Assembly (NCBI GenBank): GCA_029260955.1
Contig: JAJDCF010000083.1
Span: 1 to 13,108, forward strand
From: Patescibacteria group bacterium
GTDB lineage: Bacteria > Patescibacteriota > Gracilibacteria > UM-FILTER-43-11
Direction: 5' to 3'
DNA length: 13,108 nucleotides
Shown: one piece after another, positions 6,549 through 12,592 of the stretch
Position numbering within the stretch: the stretch's first letter is position 1
How the letters are laid out: every line of letters starts with the position of its first letter
The notes under the pieces: generated by a model
Told to the model about the DNA's origin: nothing
The model's database searches: none
What the model saw: only the letters and a program-made list of their open reading frames with translations
Made by a program: the position numbers and the translations under genes

Positions 6549-8195
6549 ATGAAAAAGCATCTTCTTAAAAAACTCCACATAAAACATGTAAAGAAGATGT
6601 CGAAACTCGACCAGGCACTTTTGGGAATGATAGGCATTGGGTCAATCGTCTTGGTGGTTTTTGTGCTGAACATGGTATACACAAACTGGCCTCAGCCATC
6701 TGTGGCTAGCCTGCTTCCTGCCGAAAAAACCGTGATGTACGTTGAGGTAAACAGCCTAAAACTACCCACCAAACTTGATGCCGGCGATGATCAGATCAAA
6801 ATGGCTGAATCCCTTGGGCAGCCTTTTGGGGTGAACTTGGTACCAATGCTCGAAAGCTTTGCAAATGACGGTATAGCTTATGCCATGGTGAAGGAAAAAA
6901 GCCTAAGAAACCACCCTCTGCTATTTATTAAAGCCAAGACCAAGCACAGCGCACTTAAATACTTTGAAAGCTTACTGCTGCCAAACGAAGAACTTACTAA
7001 GACCAATGGTGAAGACCCTATTTACTCTTACCCTCAGGGGCAGCCTTTTGCTTTTAGGTTTATCAATAAGTATGTCGTCATAGGACAAAGTCCAGATGCT
7101 CTAGCCCTTTTGGATGGAGCAAGTAGTAAAGCCCTGAGTGAAGATGAGAATTACCTGAAATCCATCGGAAACCTTCCAAGACGAAGTTGGATTTTGGGTT
7201 ACGTAGACTTTAAAAACCTGACCTTCTCGGAAAACGTAGCCGTAAACAGCATTATTGAACCTTTGAAGCATGCTATTCGCCACGTTGCCTTGGCTGTACG
7301 CAAAGACCAAGAAGGCTTTCACTTTAATACCTTCCTGAATCTAAACAAAGACCTGCTATCGCTAGATCGTGGAGAGAGTAGCGGCAAGTTTGCTTACGAA
7401 CTGACCAACTACATTCCGGAAGAAAACGTAGCCATGTACATTGGCGGTGCCAATTTAGAAGCTGAATGGCTAAATACTCTAGAAACCATTTCTAATCTGA
7501 ATCCTGCCTACGGCGTGATACTGGAAGGCATGGTGCGAGCTCAAGCCAACGAAGTATTTGGCTCACAAGTAGACCTGCGAAACGATATTTACCCACTATT
7601 CCAGAGTGAATACGCCCTTAGTATTGGCACAGGAGAAAAGGGTAAAGAGATCAGCTTAATTCTGTCACACGAAGATAGAGTATTTGCCGAAAAGAAGCTG
7701 GAAAAACTGGCTCAGGGCTTCAGATTCCTCGCGGCCAAGTTTGCACCCAAAGTAGCCATAGTAACTTTGCCTGACGGAACGGAAAGCCGAGAATTAGTAC
7801 CTGATACCGGCAAATTAGAATCTACTGAGGAAAATATTGATGGCTACACGATCAACTGTATGGAAGTTACCGGTACCGAGGCTGGCTTTTGTTACGCCGC
7901 TACCGACGAAATCATAATAATGACAAATAGCAAAGATCGCCTACTAAAGACCATAGACCTGAGTGATACCACCCTGCTGTCTAACAGTGCCTCATTCAGA
8001 AAAAGCATCGCCAACCTGAGCAAGGTGAGCGACGAGGTAACCTACATGAACTTCGACAACTTTTATACTCTTACTGCCAGCAATCAGTACATTCAGGCCT
8101 TCCAGCCCCTACTGTCTAAACTTGAAGCCGGCTCATGGGTAAAACACTACTTCACGGATGGAGTGAGTACAGAAGGGTATGTGTTGGTGAAGTAG
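6549..8195 (+). CDS. DUF3352-like single-pass membrane protein
   Basis: Encodes 548 residues of unknown function. The N-terminus is strongly basic (MKKHLLKKLHIKHVKK), followed by one membrane helix at about 23-44, which places the remaining 500 residues outside the membrane. Right after the helix comes ASLLPAEKTVMYVEV, the opening typical of DUF3352 proteins, which begin with a strand following 'LPA-xT'. Two similar halves seem to be present, each with a phrase of the type 'INKYVVIGQS' or 'TDEIIIMTNS' followed by a short helix and a serine-rich turn; this fits a duplicated domain but is an inference. There is no enzyme motif. The gene has its own extended -10 and may also be read from topA. 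Its last 44 bases overlap the 3' end of the convergent gene at 8152. Family name moderately sure, function unknown. Confidence 0.82.
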   Translation: MKKHLLKKLHIKHVKKMSKLDQALLGMIGIGSIVLVVFVLNMVYTNWPQPSVASLLPAEKTVMYVEVNSLKLPTKLDAGDDQIKMAESLGQPFGVNLVPMLESFANDGIAYAMVKEKSLRNHPLLFIKAKTKHSALKYFESLLLPNEELTKTNGEDPIYSYPQGQPFAFRFINKYVVIGQSPDALALLDGASSKALSEDENYLKSIGNLPRRSWILGYVDFKNLTFSENVAVNSIIEPLKHAIRHVALAVRKDQEGFHFNTFLNLNKDLLSLDRGESSGKFAYELTNYIPEENVAMYIGGANLEAEWLNTLETISNLNPAYGVILEGMVRAQANEVFGSQVDLRNDIYPLFQSEYALSIGTGEKGKEISLILSHEDRVFAEKKLEKLAQGFRFLAAKFAPKVAIVTLPDGTESRELVPDTGKLESTEENIDGYTINCMEVTGTEAGFCYAATDEIIIMTNSKDRLLKTIDLSDTTLLSNSASFRKSIANLSKVSDEVTYMNFDNFYTLTASNQYIQAFQPLLSKLEAGSWVKHYFTDGVSTEGYVLVK

Positions 8196-8616
8196 GTTCC
8201 ATCCCTTTCGTATCATGGAGCATTTTCCTAAATTCCTTCCACGCATCGATTTTGGATCCATCCGGCGCTTCGTGAACATAACGCGCTCGGGCATGACACG
8301 AAAAATCACTACCTGTACCAAGGGGTCTACCGCAATCAACGGGAACATCGCCACACAGATAGCCAATCCCCTGAACTCTCGAAATTGGCCACCCATCAAT
8401 AAGGCTTTGCAAAGAACCATCTAAAACTTCACAAGGACCATGTTTTGCAGGGTGCTCGCAAATAGCATACTCAGCAGCCTCCTCAACCTTTTGCCTTGTT
8501 TGTATAACAATAACAGCCTCCTCAAGTGGCTCAATAGCCTCTCTTGCACCAAGTACAGCACAAAGTAGTGCAGCAGGTACTGAAACACCTATCATTACCT
8601 TTTTCTTCGTATTCAT
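8152..8616 (-). CDS. Hypothetical secreted protein with five cysteines
   Basis: Encodes 154 residues from the ATG at 8614-8616. I do not recognise the family. MNTKKKVMIGVSVPAALLCA starts with a basic stretch and a hydrophobic core that fits a signal peptide or N-terminal anchor. The following part has cysteines at 53, 62, 88, 95 and 107, which could form disulfides outside the cell. A GTG at 8665-8667 would extend it by 17 residues but would lie inside the predicted RNA hairpin, so I prefer the ATG. The gene lies downstream of a full-consensus promoter, separated from it by a hairpin and U-tract (8632-8713), so expression may need read-through. Its end overlaps the DUF3352-like gene by 44 bases in the opposite direction. 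It stops with TGA, unlike all recognised genes here. Confidence 0.6.
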   Translation of the reverse strand: MNTKKKVMIGVSVPAALLCAVLGAREAIEPLEEAVIVIQTRQKVEEAAEYAICEHPAKHGPCEVLDGSLQSLIDGWPISRVQGIGYLCGDVPVDCGRPLGTGSDFSCHARARYVHEAPDGSKIDAWKEFRKMLHDTKGMEPTSPTHTLLYSLHP

Positions 8617-8631
8617 TGACTGTATTAAAAT

Positions 8632-8713
8632 AAAAAAAAGGAGCGAGACAACTGGCGAAGTAAGCACTGAAATAAGACAGGATCACGACAATGTAACAAT
8701 TGCGAATCGCTCC
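8632..8713 (-). ncRNA. Putative structured small RNA or attenuator leader
   Basis: The predicted transcription start of the minus-strand promoter at 8720-8747 falls on base 8713, where GGAGCGA begins. That heptamer pairs perfectly with TCGCTCC at 8640-8646, and a second six-pair helix (CAATTG with CAGTTG, one G-T pair) lies inside it. An eight-base T-tract (8632-8639, minus strand) follows directly. The result is a 74-base RNA with paired ends and an intrinsic-terminator tail. It could be an independent small RNA or an attenuator for the secreted-protein gene that starts 16 bases further on. The length and 7-base terminal stem recall a tRNA, but there is no T-arm or D-arm, so it is not one. 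No known RNA family recognised. Confidence 0.5.
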
Positions 8714-8719
8714 ATTAGC

Positions 8720-8747
8720 ATTATAAGGTTTTTCTACCATTTGTCAA
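8720..8747 (-). promoter_or_regulatory. Full-consensus minus-strand promoter
   Basis: TTGACA (8742-8747) and TATAAT (8720-8725) on the minus strand, both perfect, are spaced by 16 bases. It points away from groESL and starts transcription at about 8713. It is the best promoter match in the window. Confidence 0.8.
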
Positions 8748-8774
8748 GTATTCTCTCTTGCCCCTAATTTACTC

Positions 8775-8803
8775 TTTGCTACAATGATTTAGCACTCTAT
8801 AAT
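8775..8803 (+). promoter_or_regulatory. Promoter of groES-groEL
   Basis: TTTGCT (8775-8780) and a perfect TATAAT (8798-8803) are spaced by 17 bases. The -10 lies exactly in the spacer of the CIRCE element, so HrcA bound there would block RNA polymerase. A second candidate is the extended -10 TGCTACAAT at 8777-8785, with TTGCCC at 8758-8763 as its -35. Confidence 0.75.
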
Positions 8804-8815
8804 AGTCAGTGCTAA
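8789..8815 (+). promoter_or_regulatory. CIRCE operator (HrcA binding site)
   Basis: TTAGCACTC (8789-8797), nine bases, then CAGTGCTAA (8807-8815). This is the CIRCE inverted repeat with a single deviation (C for G at the first base of the right arm). CIRCE is bound by the HrcA repressor, which loses activity on heat stress. hrcA itself is not in the window. Confidence 0.93.
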
Positions 8816-8822
8816 TTTTTAC

Positions 8823-8834
8823 CAGTAATTACTG
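8823..8834. repeat. Perfect 12-base palindrome before groES
   Basis: CAGTAATTACTG is its own reverse complement and ends five bases before the groES ATG, in the place of a ribosome binding site. It could be a protein site or simply an AT-rich leader feature. Confidence 0.35.
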
Positions 8835-8839
8835 AGAAC

Positions 8840-9130
8840 ATGAATATTAAGCCCTTAAACGGATATGTGGTCATCAAGCCACTCGCGGCCGAAGAGGTCA
8901 CCAAGAGCGGGATCGTTATTCCTGATACCGCCAACAAAGAAAAGCCCAAAGAGGGCGAAGTGGTCGCTGTGTCTGCAACCAATATAAACGACCATGGAAC
9001 CGACCTACCCATCGAGATTAAAGTGGGAGACAAGGTCCTTTATGGCCAATACTCCGGTGAAGACGTAAAAGTCGAAGGCGTGGAATACAAGATTGTCGAG
9101 ATGACTTCTGTTCGCGCAATTGTTCAATAA
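8840..9130 (+). CDS. groES: GroES co-chaperonin
   Basis: Encodes 96 residues, the normal GroES (Hsp10) length. Seven copies cap the GroEL ring and enclose the folding protein. MNIKPLNGYVVIKPL is the typical first strand. The mobile loop that docks on GroEL is around residues 17-33 and includes SGIVIPD. The end of the domain shows KVGDKVLYGQYSG and the YKIVEM strand. It is the first gene of the groESL operon, 25 bases before groEL, under the CIRCE-controlled promoter. The start has no Shine-Dalgarno sequence. Confidence 0.97.
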   Translation: MNIKPLNGYVVIKPLAAEEVTKSGIVIPDTANKEKPKEGEVVAVSATNINDHGTDLPIEIKVGDKVLYGQYSGEDVKVEGVEYKIVEMTSVRAIVQ

Positions 9131-9132
9131 TA

Positions 9133-9143
9133 TTAAGAATTAA
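9133..9143 (+). promoter_or_regulatory. TTAAGAATTAA element before groEL
   Basis: The sequence lies just after the groES stop and 12 bases before the groEL ATG. The same element, in the opposite orientation, lies 11 bases before the trxA start (3554-3563) and the HU start (3963-3973). It may mark translation starts in the absence of Shine-Dalgarno sequences. Confidence 0.35.
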
Positions 9144-9155
9144 CCAATTAGAAAA

Positions 9156-10841
9156 ATGGCTAAGCAACTATTACACTCCGATGATGCCCGTCAGAAACTT
9201 CTGGACGGAATTGAAAAACTAACTCAGGCCGTAAAGGTCACCATGGGGCCAAAAGGACGCAATGCCCTATTGGACAAAGCTTACGGCGCACCAACCATTA
9301 CTAACGATGGTGTATCTATTGCCCGCGAAATAGAACTGGAAGATAAATTCGAGAACATGGGTGCCCAACTGGTAAAGGAAGTAGCCAACAAGACCAATGA
9401 CGTGGCCGGAGACGGAACTACCACTGCTACTGTTCTTGCTCATGCCATCATCAAAGAGGGTATGCACCATATTACGACCAACAAGGTAAACCCTATGCTT
9501 CTTAAAAAAGGGATTGAGGATGCCGTGAAGATCGTGATCAACGAGCTAGACAAGATGAAGAAAGATATTTCTACCAAAGAAGAAATGGCTCAGGTCGCTA
9601 CAATTTCTGCCCAAAGCGAAGAAGTAGGTGAACTTATTGCCGAAGTATTTGAAAAAGTCGGAGGTGACGGTGTGGTACAGGTCGAAGAAGGTCAGACCAT
9701 GGGTCTTTCCATCGATTTGGTGGAAGGAATGCAGTTTGATAACGGCTATATCAGCCCTTACATGATTACCGATCCTGCTCGCATGGAAGCCAGTTACGAC
9801 GATGCCATGATCTTGATTACTGATTCTAAGATCCAGAGCATTCAGGAGATCCTCCCATTGCTAGAAGCTATGGCTCAGTCCGGGAAAAAGAACCTCGTGA
9901 TTCTTGCCGAAGACATTGAAGGCGAAGCTCTGGCTACCTTGATCGTTAATAAGCTCAAAGGAACCTTCAACACACTAGCTGTTAAGGCTCCAGGATTTGG
10001 TGACAGACGAAAAGCCATGCTCCAAGACATCGCTACCCTAACAGGTGGCCGCGTGATCAGTTCAGAAGTAGGCCTAAAGCTGGAAACTGCCAGCCTGGAA
10101 GACTTGGGAAGAGCTCGCAAAGTCGTTTCTTCTAAAGACAACACCACTATTGTGGAAGGCAAGGGTCACGGAGATGCCATCCAAAGTCGTGTATCTCAAC
10201 TTCGAACTGAAATCGAGAATGCTTCATCTGAATTTGATAAGGAAAAACTCGCTGAACGTCTTGCCAAGCTAACCGGAGGAGTCGCTGTCATCAAAGTTGG
10301 TGCCGCGACCGAGGTTGAACTGAAAGAAAAGAAGCACCGCATCGAAGACGCCCTGTCTGCCACTCGTGCAGCCATGGAAGAAGGCATTGTAATCGGTGGA
10401 GGCGCTGCCCTACTACAGGCCAGCAACCACATCGACCCGAGCAAGTTCAAATCTGACGAAGAACAACTGGGAGCCGAGATAGTTAAGAGCGCTCTAACCT
10501 ATCCCCTCAATCAGATTGCTGAAAATGCTGGTGTTGATGGCGCTGTGATCCAGGCCGAACTGCAAAAAGCCTGGGGTTCTCACAAGAATCATGGTTACGA
10601 TGCTACATCTGACATCAAAGCAACACCTGCTGACCAACTAGTGGATATGTTTAAGGCCGGAATAATTGACCCCAAAAAGGTCACCCGCTCTGCTTTGACC
10701 AACGCTGCGTCTGTGGCCGCTATGTTCCTAACCACTGAAACTGCCATAACCGATATTCCAAAGGAAGGTGGTGATATGCCAGCCATGCCTGCCGGAATGG
10801 GAGGTATGCCAGGAATGGGAGGTATGGGGGGGATGATGTAG
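9156..10841 (+). CDS. groEL: GroEL chaperonin
   Basis: Encodes 561 residues, within a few of the usual Hsp60 length. It forms the double seven-subunit ring that folds proteins using ATP. Nucleotide-binding motifs are intact: VTMGPKGRNALL, D51 in TNDG, and D86 in the VAGDGTTTATVLA loop. The apical domain contains KAPGFGDRRKAMLQD. The RAAMEEGIVIGGGAAL motif in the equatorial domain is conserved. The C-terminus is the classic flexible GGM tail (GGMPGMGGMGGMM). It is co-transcribed with groES and ends at the terminator at 10859-10893. No truncation or missing catalytic residue seen. Confidence 0.99.
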   Translation: MAKQLLHSDDARQKLLDGIEKLTQAVKVTMGPKGRNALLDKAYGAPTITNDGVSIAREIELEDKFENMGAQLVKEVANKTNDVAGDGTTTATVLAHAIIKEGMHHITTNKVNPMLLKKGIEDAVKIVINELDKMKKDISTKEEMAQVATISAQSEEVGELIAEVFEKVGGDGVVQVEEGQTMGLSIDLVEGMQFDNGYISPYMITDPARMEASYDDAMILITDSKIQSIQEILPLLEAMAQSGKKNLVILAEDIEGEALATLIVNKLKGTFNTLAVKAPGFGDRRKAMLQDIATLTGGRVISSEVGLKLETASLEDLGRARKVVSSKDNTTIVEGKGHGDAIQSRVSQLRTEIENASSEFDKEKLAERLAKLTGGVAVIKVGAATEVELKEKKHRIEDALSATRAAMEEGIVIGGGAALLQASNHIDPSKFKSDEEQLGAEIVKSALTYPLNQIAENAGVDGAVIQAELQKAWGSHKNHGYDATSDIKATPADQLVDMFKAGIIDPKKVTRSALTNAASVAAMFLTTETAITDIPKEGGDMPAMPAGMGGMPGMGGMGGMM

Positions 10842-10858
10842 TAAATGGATAAACTTAG

Positions 10859-10893
10859 AAGCCCTGCTACTGGAAGGTGGTGGGGCTTTTTTT
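10859..10893 (+). terminator. Intrinsic terminator of groESL
   Basis: A 13-base left arm (10859-10871) and right arm (10876-10888) pair with one mismatch and three G-T pairs around a GGAA loop. The base AAGCCC/GGGCTT runs into seven Ts. It sits 17 bases after the groEL stop. Confidence 0.88.
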
Positions 10894-10910
10894 GTGCCTA
10901 TCGGGAGGCA
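10892..10910 (+). repeat. Direct repeat, left copy, beside the Doc module
   Basis: TTGTGCCTATCGGGAGGCA matches the right copy at 11743-11761 in 18 of 19 bases. It abuts the groESL terminator T-tract and encodes the last residues and TAG stop of the Doc gene on the minus strand. Confidence 0.7.
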
Positions 10911-11329
10911 GTAGACTCTGTCATATTCTGACGAATAAACGAAGCAACAGCCTTAACTGTATCTTCTTTTAAGTTAGCTGGGCTTTCAGCCACCCAGACT
11001 GCAAAATTATAGAACTCCTGCGTGCCGACTTTCAGCCATTTCTTATTTTTCGTCAAAAAAACAAGCAGAGCAGTTACTGCAATGCGCTTGTTTCCATTTT
11101 GGAAAGGATGATTCTTAACAAGTAGATAGAAAAGAATAGCTGCCTTATTAATGAGTCCACGATAAAGCGGTTTGCCACCAAAAGTCATAAATGGTGTCTC
11201 AATACAGCTTTCAAGCTTATTGGGGAAACGCGTGGAAAATTTCGGAATAGGCTCATCCCATGCCATGAACTTTTGCGCAAGAGTATGAGCTGTATATGCT
11301 ACTTCGTCGATTGTAAGCTTCTTTACCAT
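10898..11329 (-). CDS. doc: Doc-type (Fic fold) toxin
   Basis: Encodes 143 residues. Doc proteins are Fic-fold enzymes; phage P1 Doc phosphorylates the translation factor EF-Tu. The catalytic loop is HPFQNGNKR at 74-82: H74 is the general base, and K81 replaces the second glycine of AMP-transferring Fic proteins, which is the Doc signature. The loop's usual acidic metal ligand (D70 of P1 Doc) is asparagine here (N78), so metal binding may differ. The earlier PLYRGLINKAAILFYLLVKN segment matches the helix before the loop. Its ATG overlaps the antitoxin stop by one base (TAATG), so the two are translationally coupled. The final codons fall in the 19-base direct repeat, so the extreme C-terminus may have been acquired at the insertion point. 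Confidence 0.88.
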   Translation of the reverse strand: MVKKLTIDEVAYTAHTLAQKFMAWDEPIPKFSTRFPNKLESCIETPFMTFGGKPLYRGLINKAAILFYLLVKNHPFQNGNKRIAVTALLVFLTKNKKWLKVGTQEFYNFAVWVAESPANLKEDTVKAVASFIRQNMTESTASR

Positions 11330-11583
11330 TAGTTATCTTTGAGTAGTTCTAAGGTTTCACCATATTCTTTAATAATTTTGTCGACCTCTTTTTCGATTTC
11401 CTTCTTTCTATTGTCAGTTAACCCACCTTTTTTGGAATAATTGATAATCTCATCACGCGAAATGATGTAATTACGTCCAACTTTAATAGCCTCTATTTCA
11501 CCAGATTTAATTTTATTAAAAAGAGTGACTCGACTAACCCCTAGAATCTCTGCAGCCTCTACGGTTGATAGAAAATCTTTCAT
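11329..11583 (-). CDS. HTH (MerR/excisionase-type) antitoxin of Doc
   Basis: Encodes 84 residues from the ATG at 11581-11583. Residues 4-50 (STVEAAEILGVSRVTLFNKI, then GEIEAIKVGRNYIISRDEI) form an HTH_17 domain, the small winged helix of excisionases and MerR proteins. The remaining 30 residues are charged and probably helical (KKEIEKEVDKIIKEYGETLE), suited to wrapping the toxin. The position before Doc with a one-base overlap supports the antitoxin role. This is not a Phd-fold protein, the usual partner of Doc. An upstream in-frame extension to 11694 is possible but would run through the operators and lacks conservation signs. It probably represses its own promoter through the two palindromes at 11588-11601 and 11630-11643. 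Confidence 0.8.
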   Translation of the reverse strand: MKDFLSTVEAAEILGVSRVTLFNKIKSGEIEAIKVGRNYIISRDEIINYSKKGGLTDNRKKEIEKEVDKIIKEYGETLELLKDN

Positions 11584-11587
11584 AAGA

Positions 11588-11601
11588 TTAACATATGTTA
11601 A
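11588..11601. promoter_or_regulatory. Palindromic operator 1 of Doc module
   Basis: TTAACATATGTTAA is a perfect 14-base palindrome four bases before the antitoxin start. It is a likely binding site for the HTH antitoxin. Confidence 0.6.
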
Positions 11602-11629
11602 ATTATTGTTCAAAGAATACACTAATATC

Positions 11630-11643
11630 TTAACATAAGTTAA
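11630..11643. promoter_or_regulatory. Palindromic operator 2 of Doc module
   Basis: TTAACATAAGTTAA differs from operator 1 at one base. The centres are 42 bases apart, four helical turns, so proteins bound at both would lie on the same face of the DNA. Confidence 0.6.
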
Positions 11644-11720
11644 ATAACTAATCAAATAAAAAAGGTACTCCGCCAAGTGTGGTGTATGAACCACGGCCGA
11701 ATATCTTTGTCAATTCTTAC

Positions 11721-11757
11721 AAAAAAATCCCGATTGTGACTCTTGTGCTTATCGGGA
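11721..11757 (-). terminator. Hairpin with T-tract, minus direction
   Basis: TCCCGAT (11728-11734) pairs with ATCGGGA (11751-11757) around a 16-base loop. On the minus strand seven Ts follow. It could stop minus-strand transcripts before they enter the Doc module. No minus-strand gene is seen upstream, so it may be left from an earlier arrangement. Confidence 0.5.
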
Positions 11758-11761
11758 GGCA
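11743..11761 (+). repeat. Direct repeat, right copy, beside the Doc module
   Basis: TTGTGCTTATCGGGAGGCA pairs with the left copy at 10892-10910. It lies upstream of the antitoxin promoter region and overlaps both the hairpin at 11721-11757 and the -35 of the next gene. Confidence 0.7.
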
Positions 11762-11770
11762 TGCGATAAT
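11743..11770 (+). promoter_or_regulatory. Extended -10 promoter, likely leaderless
   Basis: TTGTGC (11743-11748), 16 bases, GATAAT (11765-11770), with TG at 11762-11763 making an extended -10. The expected start is about 11777, next to the ATG at 11778, so the mRNA would have no leader. Confidence 0.5.
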
Positions 11771-11777
11771 GTAATAA

Positions 11778-12167
11778 ATGATACACGCCCTGATCACCAC
11801 AGGAAAAGTGCTTTTCGCTTACCTAGTGATTGTCACTCTCGTGGGTTCAGCATTCTTCACTTTTGACATGATTCAGCGTCAGAGCGAAAGTTATGTGCTG
11901 GACGGGAAGGGACCAAGAATTGGAGCAGAGGAAAGTTACGTATGCCGGGGCTGGAAAGGCGATCGCTACTGCTCATTTGATAAACTCGTCCAAGAAGGAC
12001 TTCTTATAATTCCCGTAAGCCTCGTGATCGCAATATTTTATTTGTCGCCCGGCGGCTTATTCTTTGGAATTCCATATAACATTGCAAGTTATCTTCTGCT
12101 CATCGGCCTTTTCTATTACTTTATAAAAAAGGATATGGAAAAGGGAAAGAAGAAGCACAAGACGTGA
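11778..12167 (+). CDS. Hypothetical three-helix membrane protein
   Basis: Encodes 129 residues with no recognised family. Hydrophobic stretches at about 10-29, 74-90 and 93-115 suggest three membrane helices. The loop between the first two holds two cysteines (C56, C65) in YVCRGWKGDRYC, which could form a disulfide if the loop is outside. The C-terminus is basic (KKDMEKGKKKHKT), which fits a cytoplasmic end. It is probably read from a leaderless extended -10 promoter. The gene ends in TGA, and a further small promoter for the next gene lies 30 bases downstream. Function unknown. Confidence 0.65.
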   Translation: MIHALITTGKVLFAYLVIVTLVGSAFFTFDMIQRQSESYVLDGKGPRIGAEESYVCRGWKGDRYCSFDKLVQEGLLIIPVSLVIAIFYLSPGGLFFGIPYNIASYLLLIGLFYYFIKKDMEKGKKKHKT

Positions 12168-12196
12168 CGCATGTGCTTCGCGCACAGAAGCGAATA

Positions 12197-12205
12197 TGCT
12201 ACAAT
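12197..12205 (+). promoter_or_regulatory. Extended -10 promoter of the CNB-domain genes
   Basis: TG, C, TACAAT (12200-12205). The same TGCTACAAT occurs upstream of groES. No clear -35. Predicted start about 12212, 20 bases before the ATG at 12233. Confidence 0.45.
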
Positions 12206-12232
12206 AAATGGCAATTAATCAAAAAAATTAAT

Positions 12233-12580
12233 ATGAATGAAGAACTACTAAAAATTTGCGACCTTAAAGAGTTTAAAAAAGGTGATGTTGTCCTTCGTAA
12301 TCATGATAAATCCGATGGAATGTACATCATTAAGTCTGGAACAGTAGATATAGAACGAGAAGGTAAACTACTTGCCACCATGAAAGATGGTGATTTCTTT
12401 GGCGCAATGAGCCTAATGCTTCACGAGAAGCGATCCGCTGATGTTATAGTTACATCGGATGTATTGCTCGCATACTTTCTTTCTGAAGATGTCTACGAAG
12501 AAGTTAAAGATGAGCTGGACGAAGAGATGGAGAAGGCTCTACATAGATATGCTGACACTTATTATTCGACACTTAAATAA
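12233..12580 (+). CDS. Cyclic-nucleotide-binding-domain protein, degenerate pocket
   Basis: Encodes 115 residues from the ATG at 12233; a GTG at 12164 would lie upstream of the predicted promoter. It is a single CNB beta-barrel (CRP/EPAC type), beginning LKEFKKGDVVLRNHD, with the SDGMYIIKSGTVDIEREGK strands, and ending in an acidic helix. The phosphate-binding cassette reads FFGAMSLMLHEKRSADV: R67, which holds the phosphate, is kept, but the ribose-binding glutamate is alanine (A58) and the usual P before R is lysine. It probably binds cAMP or cGMP poorly or not at all. There is no DNA-binding domain. It is a paralog of the next gene, 12 bases downstream. Function unknown; a structural or partner subunit is possible. 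Confidence 0.82.
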   Translation: MNEELLKICDLKEFKKGDVVLRNHDKSDGMYIIKSGTVDIEREGKLLATMKDGDFFGAMSLMLHEKRSADVIVTSDVLLAYFLSEDVYEEVKDELDEEMEKALHRYADTYYSTLK

Positions 12581-12592
12581 AGCGAAAACAAC

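Noticed and set aside
8215..8424. Plus-strand frame opposite the secreted-protein gene
   Set aside because: It lacks any start signal or recognisable sequence and looks like the shadow of the minus-strand gene.
8640..8713. tRNA gene on the minus strand
   Set aside because: The 74-base length and 7-pair terminal stem fit, but the 17 bases before the 3' stem cannot form a T-arm, and no D-arm or GTTC motif is present.
8531..8740. Minus-strand cysteine-rich 69-residue frame
   Set aside because: Its start codon lies upstream of the predicted transcription start and the frame crosses the promoter and RNA hairpin.
12164..12232. Longer first CNB protein starting at GTG 12164
   Set aside because: The added residues precede the predicted promoter and do not resemble the domain family; the ATG at 12233 gives a normal start.
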